Shown here piece by piece: positions 11,155 through 23,442 of a stretch of 64,000 bases of DNA. The notes under the pieces were generated by a model that ran no database searches, was not told the DNA's origin, and worked only from the letters and a program-made list of their open reading frames with translations. Position 1 is the first letter of the stretch; every line of letters starts with the position of its first letter. Both the position numbers and the translations under genes were made by a program. The DNA comes from Pelobates cultripes. Lineage: Eukaryota; Chordata; Amphibia; Anura; Pelobatidae. The stretch lies in contig OW240916.1 of the NCBI GenBank assembly GCA_933207985.1, positions 137,668,122-137,732,121 on the forward strand. Reading direction: 5' to 3'.

Positions 11155-11275
11155 ATGAATTTCAGCAATTCGGACATTCGGATGCTTACGAATGTCCGAA
11201 GTGCGAAGTACCGAAGTTCTGAAGTATCGAAGTTGCCAAAGTTCCGAAGTCCTGAATTTCAGAATGCCGAACCAA
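11155..11275 (+). repeat. degenerate CGAAGT minisatellite
   Basis: Irregular tandem units of about 8-10 bp built on CCGAAGT (GTGCGAAGTACCGAAGTTCT and similar), preceded by CGGACATTCGGATG. Frames open across it because of the repeat, not because it codes. Confidence 0.75.
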
Positions 11276-12854
11276 ATATTTTTCCCATGCACATCCCTAA
11301 TAAATACATGTTGTTTGGTGTAATGCTAATGGCTGTAGCAGAGAAATCAAGGTTTGCAGTTGTTACATAAAACAAATAATAAGAATCCAAATAAGGAAAC
11401 ACAATGTACAGGTAGCATCAGTTTAGATCAGAATCAGATCTAGAAGTAGCATAAATACTGGTAGAATAATGGTAGAAGAAGAGACATAGCCCCTAAGAAT
11501 CAGTCCCTATATATACTCTACTGCAACAGTCATTACTGTTAATAGAGATTGCAGCAGTTATTAAAACAAACATTTTAACAACTTTTTAGTGTTGGTGCAC
11601 CAAAGATGTTTTGCATCCCCTGTAATACTAATTTTGATGCAGTATAGTATAGTTTTCAACCAAGTTCTCCAGGCACACCAGACTCAAGGCATACCAATTG
11701 GGAAATGTCCAAGTTCTAGGCTGATGTTGGGAACCACCGTAATATGTGTATTTATCCCCTCCAAACATGAGGGTTCTGAGATCTGCACTTGCAATTGCAT
11801 AAAACTCTTTTGGTGAACAATGATGAATATGACAAAGTGAGGAACAGCAGGTGTGCTTAGGATGTCTCGTTCCTGTGTGATTCACTATATACAGAGAAGT
11901 TGCTTGCAATAACATAGATCTATATTAATGCATGAACTGTGGAAGTTCCTTCCCTATTAAAATACCATCACTCCCAAGAGCAGGGCATGCTAATTGGAGG
12001 GAACCTCAACATGATATTAGGTCCTCTTAATCACTTAACCTCCTGAAACCAGTATAAATGCTTTACTGTCAAGTACTTTGCAGAATTATGTATTGTCCAT
12101 AAAGCCACACTTATCCTCATTTATATTCTATTGATGATAGCCAGCCTATAGAGGAACAGATTTCTTTGCCAGATGCCACTGGCCACTGATTCAACGGCTG
12201 CAAGTGTACTGAAAATGTCTGCTCACCTTCTGCTTCCAAACAGTAAAGGAAGTTTGAGTGGGTCATACACTTAAAAAGTCAGCAGTCAAAAACCAGAATC
12301 AATTTGTGGGGTTTTTTGGTTTTCTTTTCCGGGGGTTACAGCATTAAGAGTCTGAGAACAAGGCAGCATAAACTGGCATCACAAACCAGGAAGTATCCCA
12401 GCTGGCTGACTGACAGCCCAGGGAGACCGTGCTACGCACCCAAAAAAATATTTTTCACTGGAATTAAATACTTTTTAAATGAAAGCCTGCAGGAATAGGT
12501 TATTTACAACATAACCATTTCAGTAGGACCAATTGGTTATGGTGCATAGAGTGACTCTTTATTGTTTAGTTGCAGCATGTTTTGTATATTTTCCCCAGGA
12601 TATTGTTCATTTTAAAATTTGTATTAAATTAATAAAACATTTTTGTAAATAAAATGCAATGCCTTTTATTTTATTTTCATGCTTTATTTTGGTACAAAAC
12701 ATACTTCCATATATTTATTTTATCTTCATGCACAAAACACATTATATCAGTCATTTGTTGTTAATGGGTTAGGCATTTTCAAGTTGGGCTTCTCTCATCA
12801 TTCACCCAATATCTCATCTCAATCACAGTTTTGTTTGTTTATATTTTTGTCACA
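11276..12854. other. no gene recognised
   Basis: Mixed AT-rich sequence. The short open frames (11589-11816 plus, 11628-11915 minus) overlap and show no domain. Confidence 0.5.
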
Positions 12855-13748
12855 TAGGGGGGTAACTAGGAATCACAGGGCCCAAGTACAACCACCAGAG
12901 AACGGCCCCTCTTACACTCTCACTTATACACAGATACACTGACACACACTCACTGAAAGACATGCAGTCAGTGGCACACACACTGTTTAATCAACAAACA
13001 CTTTCACTGACAGACACAAACATTCTCACTGACAGACCCACACTAACATGCACATACTGATACACTCACTGACAGACACACACTCTCAGATACACAGATA
13101 CACATGCACTGACATACACAAACTCCCTGACAGACACCAAATGAACATATGCACACACTCACTTACAGGTCAAAATTCTCATTGACAGACCCACACTAAG
13201 ATGCACATACTGATACACTAACTTACAGACACACACTCTTACTGATTTGACACACACTTAGAGGCACACTCTCACTGAGTTGACACTCATTTACACACAC
13301 ACTCACTGAAGGCACACATTCTCACTGACAAAATCACACTCTCACTGATTTGACACACACTGGCAGACACACACACTCACTGATAGACACAATCACTGAA
13401 ATACACACACTCTCACTACTTTGACACACACTGATAGACACACACATAAACTAACACACACACTTACACTGACACGCACTCAGTCACTGATTTGACACAC
13501 CCTGACACACAAACACTCACTGCTGCACACACACTGACAGACACACTCTCTCACTGATTTCACACTCACTGACATACACTCTCACAGATTTTACACACTC
13601 ACACATATAGACAGTGTGACATCATATCCTGGCTCCCGGCATCACTGCAGAGCGCGCAAGGGAGCAATGAGGAAGAACAGGAACGTCAGCTCTCCCTAGC
13701 TGCCGCCTCAGTGACCACAACCACCCCTGCAATTCCGCCACTGATAAG
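12855..13748. repeat. composite repeat with internal CACTGACAGACACACA array
   Basis: The left flank has GGGGGGTAACTAGGAATCAC and GGGCCCAAGTACAACCACCA. The core (about 12900-13610) is a degenerate tandem array of CACTGACAGACACACACT-type units. The right flank is GC-rich (TCCTGGCTCCCGGCATCACT) and ends CTGCAATTCCGCCACTGA. Read on the minus strand, that end is TCAGTGGCGGAATTGC, the same start as other composite repeats in the window. It is probably a non-autonomous DNA transposon carrying a private minisatellite. Confidence 0.7.
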
Positions 13749-15990
13749 GTATATATATATATTATTCCGATAGTTAGTCGGATAGTTAGTCTACACTTCA
13801 ATTTAGTGCCAATTTTACCTAATTCTTGTTTTGTTTTTAATATGTTACTATATTAACATTCTCTTTATTTAAATAGGGTCTGGAGAAATTTATAAGGCAA
13901 GTCATCTTCGGTTTGCAACCTTTGACTAAATATTTTGTTTCACTTTCTTTATTGGTACTTCATGTCCATCAGTTTAACCACTAGAGGGAGCTCACTACTT
14001 GGATATCTAAAATAGAATATTCCGTTATTGTAGCATTTTTTACCTGTTTCATTCAGGGATCTTACATTCTAGAGAAAACAAAGACACATCTTTTCTTTTT
14101 TTTTTCTACTTAGCTTCCATTTTGCTTACGAGCTAAGCTACCCATCAATGTTTACAGCATTTTGCCAGAACAGTTGGGAATTAATGTTGCATACAATGCA
14201 AGAGGGGTGATGGTGTAAATAAACAATTGAGGGATTGTGAAAGGCTCCAACATCGGCTTATCCATGTACATGAAGGCTATGTAATCTCACAAAAAAAGTA
14301 TTTCTCTTATGGAAATAGAGGTACAATGAAGGGTTCTTTGTGTGAAATATAGACCAGCAGCCCATCTGAAATGCATGTCTTGGAAACGTATATTTTTCAT
14401 GTAATAAGATCTCCGAGAACCCTCTATGTGAGAACACTAATTGGGTTATTTACTAAAGCTTTGATAGTGCAAATCTGGCTCAAAGCCATATTTAACATAA
14501 GAATTGCAGCTGTTTATATAGTGAGTTGTTTTTTTTTGTTGATAAATATGGTTCTGCTTTTTGCACTATTTTTGGTTTAGTTTAGTAAATTGACCTTCAA
14601 TTTTCACAAAGGTTGCAATAAGAATTGCATTTTGTGACACAAAACACTTACATGTGTAGGTACAAACATACGTCTAAAAACAAGAAAACAGAAACCCATA
14701 CATACAATGTCACATACAAAGATTTGATTTCTTTTTAACAAATATATATACTTGTGGCACCCGTAAAAATTAATTGGTTCCAAAGGGATGTCCATTACTC
14801 CTTGCTACTGTTAAAGGATACTTTATATAACGTGTGCTTATGAATGATGGGAAACTTTGAAAAGAAGGCACTTGAACTTATACTTAAAAAGAATAAAACA
14901 TAAGAACAAGCTTTAATTACTAAGTCAATTGTTAATTATTAAAATATTAACCGTACCCGCATAGATATTACAAATAGGTTTGTATTTCAGTGAAAGTAAT
15001 AATCAATAATCCTAGACAACAATATAGTGCCAAATATGGGTTTGGTATATTTTGTACTAGCTCCAGGAAAGTGTATTGGTTTCCCATCATTGATAGAATA
15101 CACCTACATAACTTAACATAGAGAATAAACTCTGTGAGCTGTGATAAAGAACATGTTGAAGCTCTTAAGAGCACTGAGTAGTTACCCACCAATTTAAAGA
15201 ACCTTTACTAAAATATGAAGGCTAACTAGGTTTCAAGTTAAATTTCTGTAACTGCAGTGAATGTAGTAAAAGCATGTTTTGTGGATATCATCTAATTAAC
15301 ATAACCAATGGTGATTATGACATAACCAATATGGGCTCATTTCCAGTCTTGTCATTAAATAGCTCAGCAGCCATTAGCTAGTGGTGGATGCAAATCACTG
15401 ACTGGTTTCCAATCTAGTCAATATTAATACTGACTGACTGTCAAGAATGTCTGTTTGCAAAGATACTGACACTCACAGATTAGTTGCTCACTGGTAAAGC
15501 ACGAAAACACATGTTGTGAAAGTTGTTACCATAGCAACAATTCCCTTGACAGTAAAAAAGGCTCACCCTGAGCATATGTACATCCTGTGGTTGGCCTTAG
15601 CAGGAGATAGCAACAGTCAATACATGTATTACACTGTCATATAATGTCAAATAGATAACATGTATTGTTTCCATTGGATCTAGAGGTTTTGCTTTTAAAG
15701 TGTCTCTCTCACGCCATTTGTACTTTTTCGACATCCTCTTCTCTTCTTCATTCCTACTCTGATTTTTTCCCCCTCTTTTTCATCTATTTTAACCAAAAAC
15801 ATAAGACAAAGTATGGACTGTTTACCCAGTGTCCTTTCTTTTGAGTTGTCCCCCCTTCTATGTAGCTCTGTTTTTTCTTTCACCTAGGTTTAGATGTCTC
15901 AGTTTCCATTGGACAACTGGTAGTTGCTATTGTTACATTTGTCTGTTATACTATAGCTGGTCCTACTTCCTTGCCTGAGGAGTTCAATGC
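13749..15990. other. no gene recognised; several old repeat scraps
   Basis: A TATATA run at 13750-13764. A stretch at 14440-14600 begins TTGGGTTATTTACTAAAGCT, resembling a common frog repeat also seen near 45475. No exon, RNA gene or transposase was recognised. Confidence 0.5.
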
Positions 15991-15999
15991 TGGGCCCTC

Positions 16000-17215
16000 T
16001 ACAAGCATGCTTGCCTTCCTAGGCCCATTCCCTATGATAGAGATCATTTGCTCTCGGGGGATGAGAATTTATCCCAGGATCACATGAATTCCAAGGTGTT
16101 TCACTCTCGCTTAGATGTCAGTTTGACCAAGTCAGTCGCACATACAATTTTTTCTGCCATAGATGTCATGTCAGAGAACCTGTCTCATTTTGTTAGTACT
16201 GCCCTTATGTGTGCACAATGCCCTACTACACCCCTTCCTGCTCAGAATAAACCAGTGGTGCCTTCCACCTATAAATCATCTCATACCAAGACTCTTGCCT
16301 CCAAACACTTGGACAGGGTACATCCTGTCAATAATAATGACATAGTTACACCATGTAAAAGAGCCCCACATGGGGCTTGAAGTGGAAAAGGGATAATGCC
16401 CTTCTTGAGATGTCTAATTCCGAGTCAGCTTCCAAGGAGGTTTAATACAAGTCTGAGAGTGATGGCTCAACCATTTCAGACAGGTCCTAAAGGCAATTGC
16501 TGAGACTGAGTGGTATCCAACTAAGCATGTGGTCAAATATCCGGCATAACGAGTGAGAAAACTGCTCTATGAGTCCACACAAAATAAGCTCATGCTCCAC
16601 AGTGCCAAACTCAGCTCCTGGGTAAATCAGGTTGGAAACCAAAGAAAGGTTTGGATTTGTCCCTGCAAAATTGTAAGGACATGAATATGTTTGAGAAGGT
16701 CAAGTCTGCATTGTCTGAAGGTCCCCCCATGGACCCACACGCCCTCAGGGGTTGGATGAAATAATCCGTCTGACTAATGGGCAATGCCAACACGACACTG
16801 GCGACTGAAAGACACAAGTCTATCTTGCGAAAGAGAGAACCAAAACTGTTAAACATGGCCACTTCAGAATCTCCTGTGCAAGCAAAAGGTCTCCTGTTTG
16901 GAAATAATTTTGTTATGGAGCTTGATTTCTATGTGAGCACATTCACAACCTTGGACAAAGCACAGGTTAATATGAAAAAAAGTGTTTAACCCCAATGTTT
17001 TTGGCTGAGATGTTCTTTACATCTTTCTGATTCCAAAATCAAGGACATCAAAAAGACAATCAAACTACTTTTGTCTTGCCTTTTCATAACTCTTCGACAG
17101 TTAGCCAGAGTGATCAGCCTGCTCTTTGCGCCCATCCAGGCCATTTTTCCTTCACTATTGTACAGTTCAGTGTCTCAAGACTCTATATTTATGTCTAGAC
17201 ATGTCATATTCTGAT
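16000..17215 (+). pseudogene. DIRS-like retrotransposon remnant (gag-like plus end of reverse transcriptase)
   Basis: 16048-16380 encodes LDVSLTKSVAHTIFSAIDVM and a proline-rich tail ending CKRAPHGA. After a frame change comes KWKRDNALLEMSNSESASKE, a basic then acidic/serine pattern recalled from amphibian DIRS gag proteins. Much later, 17001-17200 reads SLHLSDSKIKDIKKTIKLLL and LRQLARVISLLFAPIQAIFP. This corresponds to the segment just after the reverse transcriptase core in DIRS elements, where primer-grip-like LP-K- and LA-VIG blocks occur. The catalytic core is absent, and stops and frame changes are frequent. Orientation is opposite to the element at 5812-8605. Confidence 0.6.
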
Positions 17216-19085
17216 TTTGTTTCCATTGATTGTAAAGCCAAAGAGGAACTAGTAAATAGTTGTAGTTTAGTAGTCGAATTTCTATTAACTACATACTCTG
17301 TACATCTATTAATCGCACTTCTATATTATACAAATTGTGTATAGTATGTGTATAATGTTTGGCAAAGATTAAAGGAACTCTCCAAGTACCACTACGGTAC
17401 ACAGTAGTGGTCATGATGCCAGGAGTTCCCCGGCACTTCTTCAAATGTAAGTATTTCGCTGGGTATCACATGCCACCTCTACTACATCATCTAGAGAGCT
17501 GGAAGCTCTTTTCCTGAGCTAAGCTCAGCAGGCAGTACTTAGCTCAATGGCTGAGAGTAATCAGCTGATGTGCTCAAGAGAGCTAATGGGAGTTAATATT
17601 TAATCATGTGTGCAATCTGACTGTGAACTAGAACATTTTAAAATTATTTTCCTTTTATTTATTTAGCAATAGTGGCTGTTTAAATCAATGATATACAGAT
17701 GCTGTTGGACTTTATAAATGGTCTAGAAAGTTGATATAAACATGGGACTGTCCTTTAGATGCTTATAAAATAAATTGTCTTCCAATAAACCTGTACTGTC
17801 TGAGCTTCTGCATGACCAGAAAGTTTGAAAGATGCTCACTTCAACAAAACTTCATTAGAACGGTCTTTGCTCTTGGAAAATGTGGAATGTATCCTACCTA
17901 CCACCACTGGAACTGCTTTTTGAACATGATTTAGAGCCTTCAGATGGTGTTGAAGATGCCTTGAGTAATAGTTTTCAGTTATTTGTGTGGGATGTACATC
18001 ATTTTCTTCATGTTAATTATCACAGACTACCACCAGAATTAAGACTCCCAAGTACTAACAGAGGTTATGTATAGTAACAAGTCTCTATTATGAGCTTTTC
18101 AACATGGAAAATGCAAAATAAAACAAAGATAGACAACACTTCTACATTTTATTTACATCACTGTTTTTTTCTCTGTGCCAAAAGTATTTTTAGCACATAA
18201 GACCTAAAATATTTCATTCCTTTTAAAATATAAATAGGTAATTTGGAAATACTAAACATTAACATAATATAAAATGATTTATTGATGAATATTTGTCCAA
18301 AACAGTGGTGATACATGTTAATTATACAACATACATTAATTATATAAATATGTCTATATACACATATATAAATATTTAATAACTATACACATATATAAAT
18401 ATACACATATATACACATAGCATTATTAACATTTTATGTGACAAAAATGTTAATACACCAATAAAGATTAACTTCTAAAGCAAAACATATGTTCTCTAGC
18501 ATCAATCTCTACTAACATAGAAAGCACACCATACATTACTGTCGATAGTGTGCTCAGCAGTGTGGCTATATGTATCAAGAGTGCAAAACACTTATTAGCA
18601 CCCAACCCATAATAACAAATTATAGTCCATTGTGAAAAAATAGCAAATGTACTTGAATGTCCTTTTTGTATTTCCATTTAGTAAAATATATTAATAGAAT
18701 TTGTTTTAACTAATTTCTTTCACTGATATATGATACTCCTAATTTGAAAAAATAAAATATGATGTCTGCATTTTCTGTTTAGTCTACAAAATGAAATTTA
18801 CATCAGGTCTGCAATCTATCACTCACATAGTTGTTTATTCAAACATCTAAAACATTGAAAACTGAATTACAAACTGTAGCTTAAACTAGCCAAACTGTTG
18901 CTAAAGCCGAGTTGGGTAATTTTATTAAGATTTGTTATTTTGCTCATTAGCAATTAAACTCCACTGTATCCCTACAAAGATCAGTTCTAAAAACCTAGGC
19001 ATTTTTGGTATAACTATATTGTTTTCAAATCTGTGGATATTTGTTTTTTATGGCATTCACCTCGCATCATTCATTTAATAGTATT
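17216..19085. other. no gene recognised; one MITE-like scrap and AT-rich DNA
   Basis: 17368-17470 (AGTACCACTACGGTACACAG, then TAGTGGTCATGATGCCAGG) matches a short repeat family also present near 44100, 47880, 55440 and 60200. 18300-18430 is an ATATACACATATA low-complexity run. The open frames are short and featureless. Confidence 0.5.
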
Positions 19086-19093
19086 ATCTAGAA

Positions 19094-19339
19094 CAAGGGT
19101 AGGCAACCTTTGGCACTCCAGATGTTGGGGACTGTATCTTTTCTGATGCTTTGCCAGCAATATCGTTCTACGAGTATTGTAGGAAATGTAGTCCTCAACA
19201 TCTGAAGTGTCAATCACACAAAAATAATTTCAGTGTGGAAACAAAGTGATACTAGTCCAAAAGTACCTTGTCAAGGATTACTGAAGCACTGCACCTACCC
19301 CCCTGTTTTTATCTGAAGTGTCAAGGTTGCCTACCCTTG
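19094..19339. mobile_element. hAT-type MITE, with an internal insertion
   Basis: The ends are CAAGGGTAGGCAACC and its inverted form GGTTGCCTACCCTTG. The flanking 8-mers ATCTAGAA (19086-19093) and ACCTAGAA (19340-19347) fit an 8-bp target duplication with one later change. It is the same family as the 136-bp copy at 39141-39276. This copy is about 110 bp longer because of a segment at 19214-19311 flanked by a 13-bp direct repeat. Confidence 0.85.
19201..19324. repeat. 98-bp insertion within the hAT MITE, flanked by 13-bp direct repeats
   Basis: TCTGAAGTGTCAA occurs at 19201-19213 and 19312-19324. The 98 bp between them is absent from the two other family copies. A 13-bp duplication is in the range left by LINE-driven retroposition. 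The insert has no recognised SINE head. Confidence 0.75.
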
Positions 19340-19533
19340 ACCTAGAACAAGGGTGTCAGGGGATTAGATACCCTTAAACTACAACTCCCAAGAAGCAGTG
19401 CCTGCCTTACAGTTAATAAAGCAACACGTGAGTTGCAGTTCTGCAAATTCTTTTCTCTATATACCTTTCGGCCAGTCCAGAAGAATAGTTACCAAAAACT
19501 TTTAAACTACCATAGAAATAAGACGTATAATAT

Positions 19534-20270
19534 TGTTCTTAAAACTGGTATTTATATCCAATAAATATTTAATAACTAAAAATTTCTGTACAAAGTTGTT
19601 ATCTGGTATTAAGTGCGTACACTCGAAACACATACAGTGTAATCAATGTGGCACATATAATATAGCACAAAAAAACCCCGCACCTTTTATATAGTACACC
19701 ATTTAGTAGGCAATAAAAAAAATAGCTGCCTCTTTTGCAGTTTGCAATGGAAAAATGAATAAATAACATAGTATAATTTTGTTTATTACAGATATTATAC
19801 AACACAAGGTTTAAAAAGGTTTACACATGATTTTTGTGGGACCCTACTAAGATTTTAAACCTACTTTGTTATATGTCACCAACTGAGTCGATTGTTATGA
19901 AACAAGCAGGAACAATGTAAGGCTGAATCCATATTACCCGTTCTTGGTTCCAAATTACGGCCGGGTAGGACGTGTCCACAGCGTGGTGACAAACCAATGA
20001 CAGAGTACGCTAATGTGTTTCACCCCTCTTCCTGGAGCTTTGTCAAAGTGGTACCTGCTGATTCTGCTATCCAATTTAAAATAATTTACTTTCACTTTTT
20101 AATATCTACTAAACAGTGTATTACATAAAATATATGTTTTTGTACTATTTTATGTGGGCCACATTGATTACACTAGAGCGTTTAGTGTTTATGTACTTAA
20201 TAACAGATAAGCACTTTATTTCGATGTTATTTAATATTTATTGGCTATACATACTGGTTTTAAGAATAAC
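19534..20270. mobile_element. Penelope-like element remnant with inverted arms
   Basis: 19534-19680 (TTCTTAAAACTGGTATTTAT, CAGTGTAATCAATGTGGC) has its reverse complement at about 20120-20265. Between them, on the minus strand, TTTGACAAAGCTCC, AGGAAGA and GGGGTGAAAC at about 20015-20050 match the end motif of amphibian Penelope-like elements. These motifs are known to derive from hammerhead ribozymes. No reverse transcriptase or GIY-YIG frame was seen here. Confidence 0.5.
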
Positions 20271-21147
20271 ACTCCTTACTTCTGCACCTTACTTCTCTTT
20301 TTGCTTTCTGTGTTATAAACACCAGGCTGGTTTGCAGTGGTGTATGCTCTGGAGGTATTCACTAAGGGTTGAGTGCTTGAACTGTAATAAGAACTAATAT
20401 AAGTTGTTAATTTATTGATTTATTTAAAACTCCTGAACTGTAAGCAGCTAAAATGCTGGATAACACGGGTCCACTTTAGGATAAAACCTGTAATATTTTT
20501 TTATTTTCTTATAATTAAGAAAATTTAAGAAGATTCCTCGGAACCATACAAAGAATGTAGATTGCATACTAACTGCCAAGGTGTTATACTTACTGCCAAT
20601 ATTTCCTGATCTGTTTAAATGAGTATCATGCCAATATGTGGAGTAGTTTCTTGGTTGACGATATCAGGATGAGTGTTGATTAACACATACTCAGTCATAC
20701 TTAACAAACCTTACTGTTATATTAGTGTTTTTTTTCTCTTGATACATACAATGATTTAATTGAATGAAATGCGTGATCAGATGAGTACTGGTAATATGAT
20801 GAGTTACAAGTAAAAATAAGTAACACGTATTCGAAAAGCTCATGCACCATAGTGTTTCTAATATCTAGGTACAAGCGGTAACATTACCTTGTTCACTTAT
20901 TTGGTGTCGGACTCTTACCTTTTTTACGTCCCTGACCAAGTGATATAAGGTATTTGATGGGCCGTGTCTCTATAATAGAATAAAGCATACCAAACTTGTA
21001 TTATTATTAATGACTGTAAGAGTTTAACAAGCAATAACACAATGGCAGTTATAAAGACAGCCTGTGCATGAGTGGTCGAGTAATGCTCTGCACTGTGGAT
21101 TAAAGGAAAATGACGTATTGCCACAATAGATGAAAAGCAAAAAGAAT
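20271..21147. other. no gene recognised
   Basis: AT-rich. May include further Penelope-like end sequence, but no motif could be assigned. Confidence 0.45.
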
Positions 21148-21245
21148 TTAAAGGGACACTCTAAGCACCAAAACAACTTAAGCTTTATAAAACAGTTTAG
21201 GTGTATAAAGCATGACCAATGCTGTCTCACTGCTTAATTTTAAGG
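21148..21245 (+). repeat. half copy of the TTAA-flanked MITE family
   Basis: Begins TTAAAGGGACACTCTAAGCA and continues ACCAAAACAACTTAAGCTTT and AAAGCATGACCAATGC. This resembles the left terminal repeat of the 44408-44963 copy. The rest is missing. Confidence 0.65.
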
Positions 21246-21995
21246 CAAGACAGTAGGCTCATACTTTGAATATTTCTTAACCTCCAAAAGTAGCAAAGAA
21301 AAAACTCACCAATGAACAAAAAGTAAGGTTCGTATAGCCAAACTCACAATAATACCCCTCATTTTTCTTTGCTGCTTAGCCTCCACATCAGATTATTCAT
21401 TTTATTTTTCTCTTACTTAGGTCCTATAAGTATTTGTGTTTGCTATGTATCTTATGTTGGATATTTCTTTGGGATCTGACTATTGGGGTGTTTGTGGGCT
21501 CTTGTGGACTGTTTTCCTCTTTGTGTTTGTCCTCAGACTCCCCAGCGGTCTGTGCCCTTCAGGTGTCCATTAGTTGTGTAAGGATTCTACCCTGCTCTGG
21601 TGGCCATTTAGTTCACTTCCGTCAGCCATTATGCCCTAGTACAGCTGGTAATTGATGGTACACACCACTGTGGACCTTTGGGATCAATCAGCCTAGGCCA
21701 CTGCCTAAGTCTGTTTATATCCTCAGCTTCCATAATGTACACACTTCTGCATTAGCAGTGCTACTACTTAAGGTGAGCCCATATATACACACATACACTG
21801 TTTCACCTGATTTAGTGCAGCCATACTATGTTGTGTATTTGATTCAGTCTACATTGTACTGGTTTCTGGGCTGGCTTTCACTAATTGGGTGCTTGTTTGT
21901 GTCTCCTTAGATGTTTTCACTTTGTGCTCAGTAACAGCATCATTGAGACCTAGTTCTTCTCAGCAGCTTCTTATTTCGTTTGCTCCCGTGTATTT
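21246..21995. other. no gene recognised
   Basis: T-rich, with small open frames. Might be decayed DIRS sequence leading into the recombinase fossil at 21996, but no motif was matched. Confidence 0.4.
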
Positions 21996-22185
21996 TTGTC
22001 TGCTCTAGCCAGGTGGATTCAGTGGCTGTTCTTTCTTGGGGGTATTTCTCAGTCGTTCGGAGCTCATTTGGTTCGTGGTGCTGCAGCATCTGGTGCCTAT
22101 TTGATGGGAGCCAACTTAAGTGATATTCTTCGTTCAGTGGACTGGATAAAGGAATCTACTTTCTGTACCTTTTATTGTCATCTCA
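21996..22185 (+). pseudogene. DIRS-like tyrosine recombinase, C-terminal end
   Basis: One frame gives FGAHLVRGAAASGAYLMGAN, then LSDILRSVDWIKESTFCTFY. This is the HxxR (HLVR) motif, the DWxxxSTFxxFY stretch and the terminal catalytic tyrosine region of DIRS-family recombinases. Upstream catalytic parts are missing. It lies on the plus strand, like the gag-like remnant at 16000-17215. About 60 bp downstream are DIRS-terminus-like motifs. It may be the far end of the same old insertion, with about 4.8 kb of unrelated material between, or a separate copy. Confidence 0.7.
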
Positions 22186-22219
22186 TTGCTCATTCTGTTT
22201 TGGCTTTGCTTTAAAAAGC

Positions 22220-22300
22220 AAAATATGAGCCTCCAGTCTGATAACCTGAATTTTAATAATGGCAGGAGGCAGATATTTTTCCCTTTTCTTTCCCTTTATT
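22220..22300. repeat. paired DIRS-terminus-like motifs, facing each other
   Basis: AAAATATGAGCCTCCAGTC is followed within about 25 bp by ATGGCAGGAGGCAGATATTT, which is nearly its reverse complement. Both resemble the outer end ATGACAGGAGGCGAATATTT of the 5812-8605 element. Confidence 0.55.
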
Positions 22301-22809
22301 TCATTGGGGTGGTTTTCTGTATTGCATTTTTCTCTTATTTGACATTATTCTTCTGTTGTACTGTGGCGTGTATTGTCTGCATGCCAGATGTCTGGTTTTT
22401 ATTATTGATATGTCTATGGAAATTTGTCTTCATCTGATTAATATGTTAAGGGTGGTTAATAGATGTTTTTCTTTTATTCATGACACTGAATGGTTATTAC
22501 CTTCATATTTCCTTTGTCTTTCTAATGTGATTTTGTCTTCACTTGGATCATGGTTCTCTTGGATCCTCTTAACGTTCTGGACGTTCATCCATTTTGTCTG
22601 CACATTTGCAATCTTCATTGAACCTTCAACTTTATTTGCACTGCATTTGTTTCTATGTTTCTATGATGGTTATATGCTGTTTTGAGCCTCAAAGAAAGAG
22701 TAGGGATATTATTGGAAGTTTGGCTATTTGGCGATCCTTACTTTTTGTTCATTGCTTCATTTTTTCTCTGCTGCTATTGAAGGATCCCAAGGCTGGGATT
22801 ATGTATGAT

Positions 22810-23225
22810 TGTCTGCCATTTAGGAGTTAAATCACTTGTGTTTCTATTTAGGCACACACCCCTAGCCATACCTCTCTGGCTGTGACTCACACAGCATACA
22901 TGAAAACAATGGTTTTATGATCTATCACATCTGAGAGCAGTGTGTTTACATTAGAAGTTTTTGTATCTGCTGCTCTGTTATTTGAGCTTGATCACACACA
23001 GCAGGCTACTGCAGGCTTTAGCAGACTATAACCAGTGGAGGAGATACTAAATTCTAAACATTCTGAACAGATTTTGCTACAAAGAAGGTGTAAACATTAG
23101 CTCTCACTTTACAAAAAATGTGTAGGGTGACTGTGTACGTCACATGCAGGGGAGGTGTGTCTAGGTATAAACAAAGTGATTAAACTCGTAAATGGCAGAG
23201 AATTGATCAGGTAAACTGCAGGTCC
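22810..23225. repeat. internal part of the TTAA-flanked MITE family
   Basis: GGAGTTAAATCACTTGTGTT, then CACACCCCTAGCCATACCTC, and further on GTCACATGCAGGGGAGGTGT and AAATGGCAGAGAATTGATCA. Both halves of the family's interior are recognisable, without the outer terminal repeats. Confidence 0.6.
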
Positions 23226-23442
23226 AGGAGGTGGGGGGGTCTGGGAGGGAGGGTCTGCTGCTGATTGGCTGGAATGTGTCTGCTGACTGTTCGGCGAACC
23301 GTTAGGGACATCACTATTTACAACTTTAAATAGTTAAAACTATTTCTTTAGGAGATGTTATTTCTCCCAAATGCACACAAAACAGTTAATTAACCACACC
23401 ACTAGACAATTAACATTTTCAGTTTTTAGTGGTCTATGGTGA

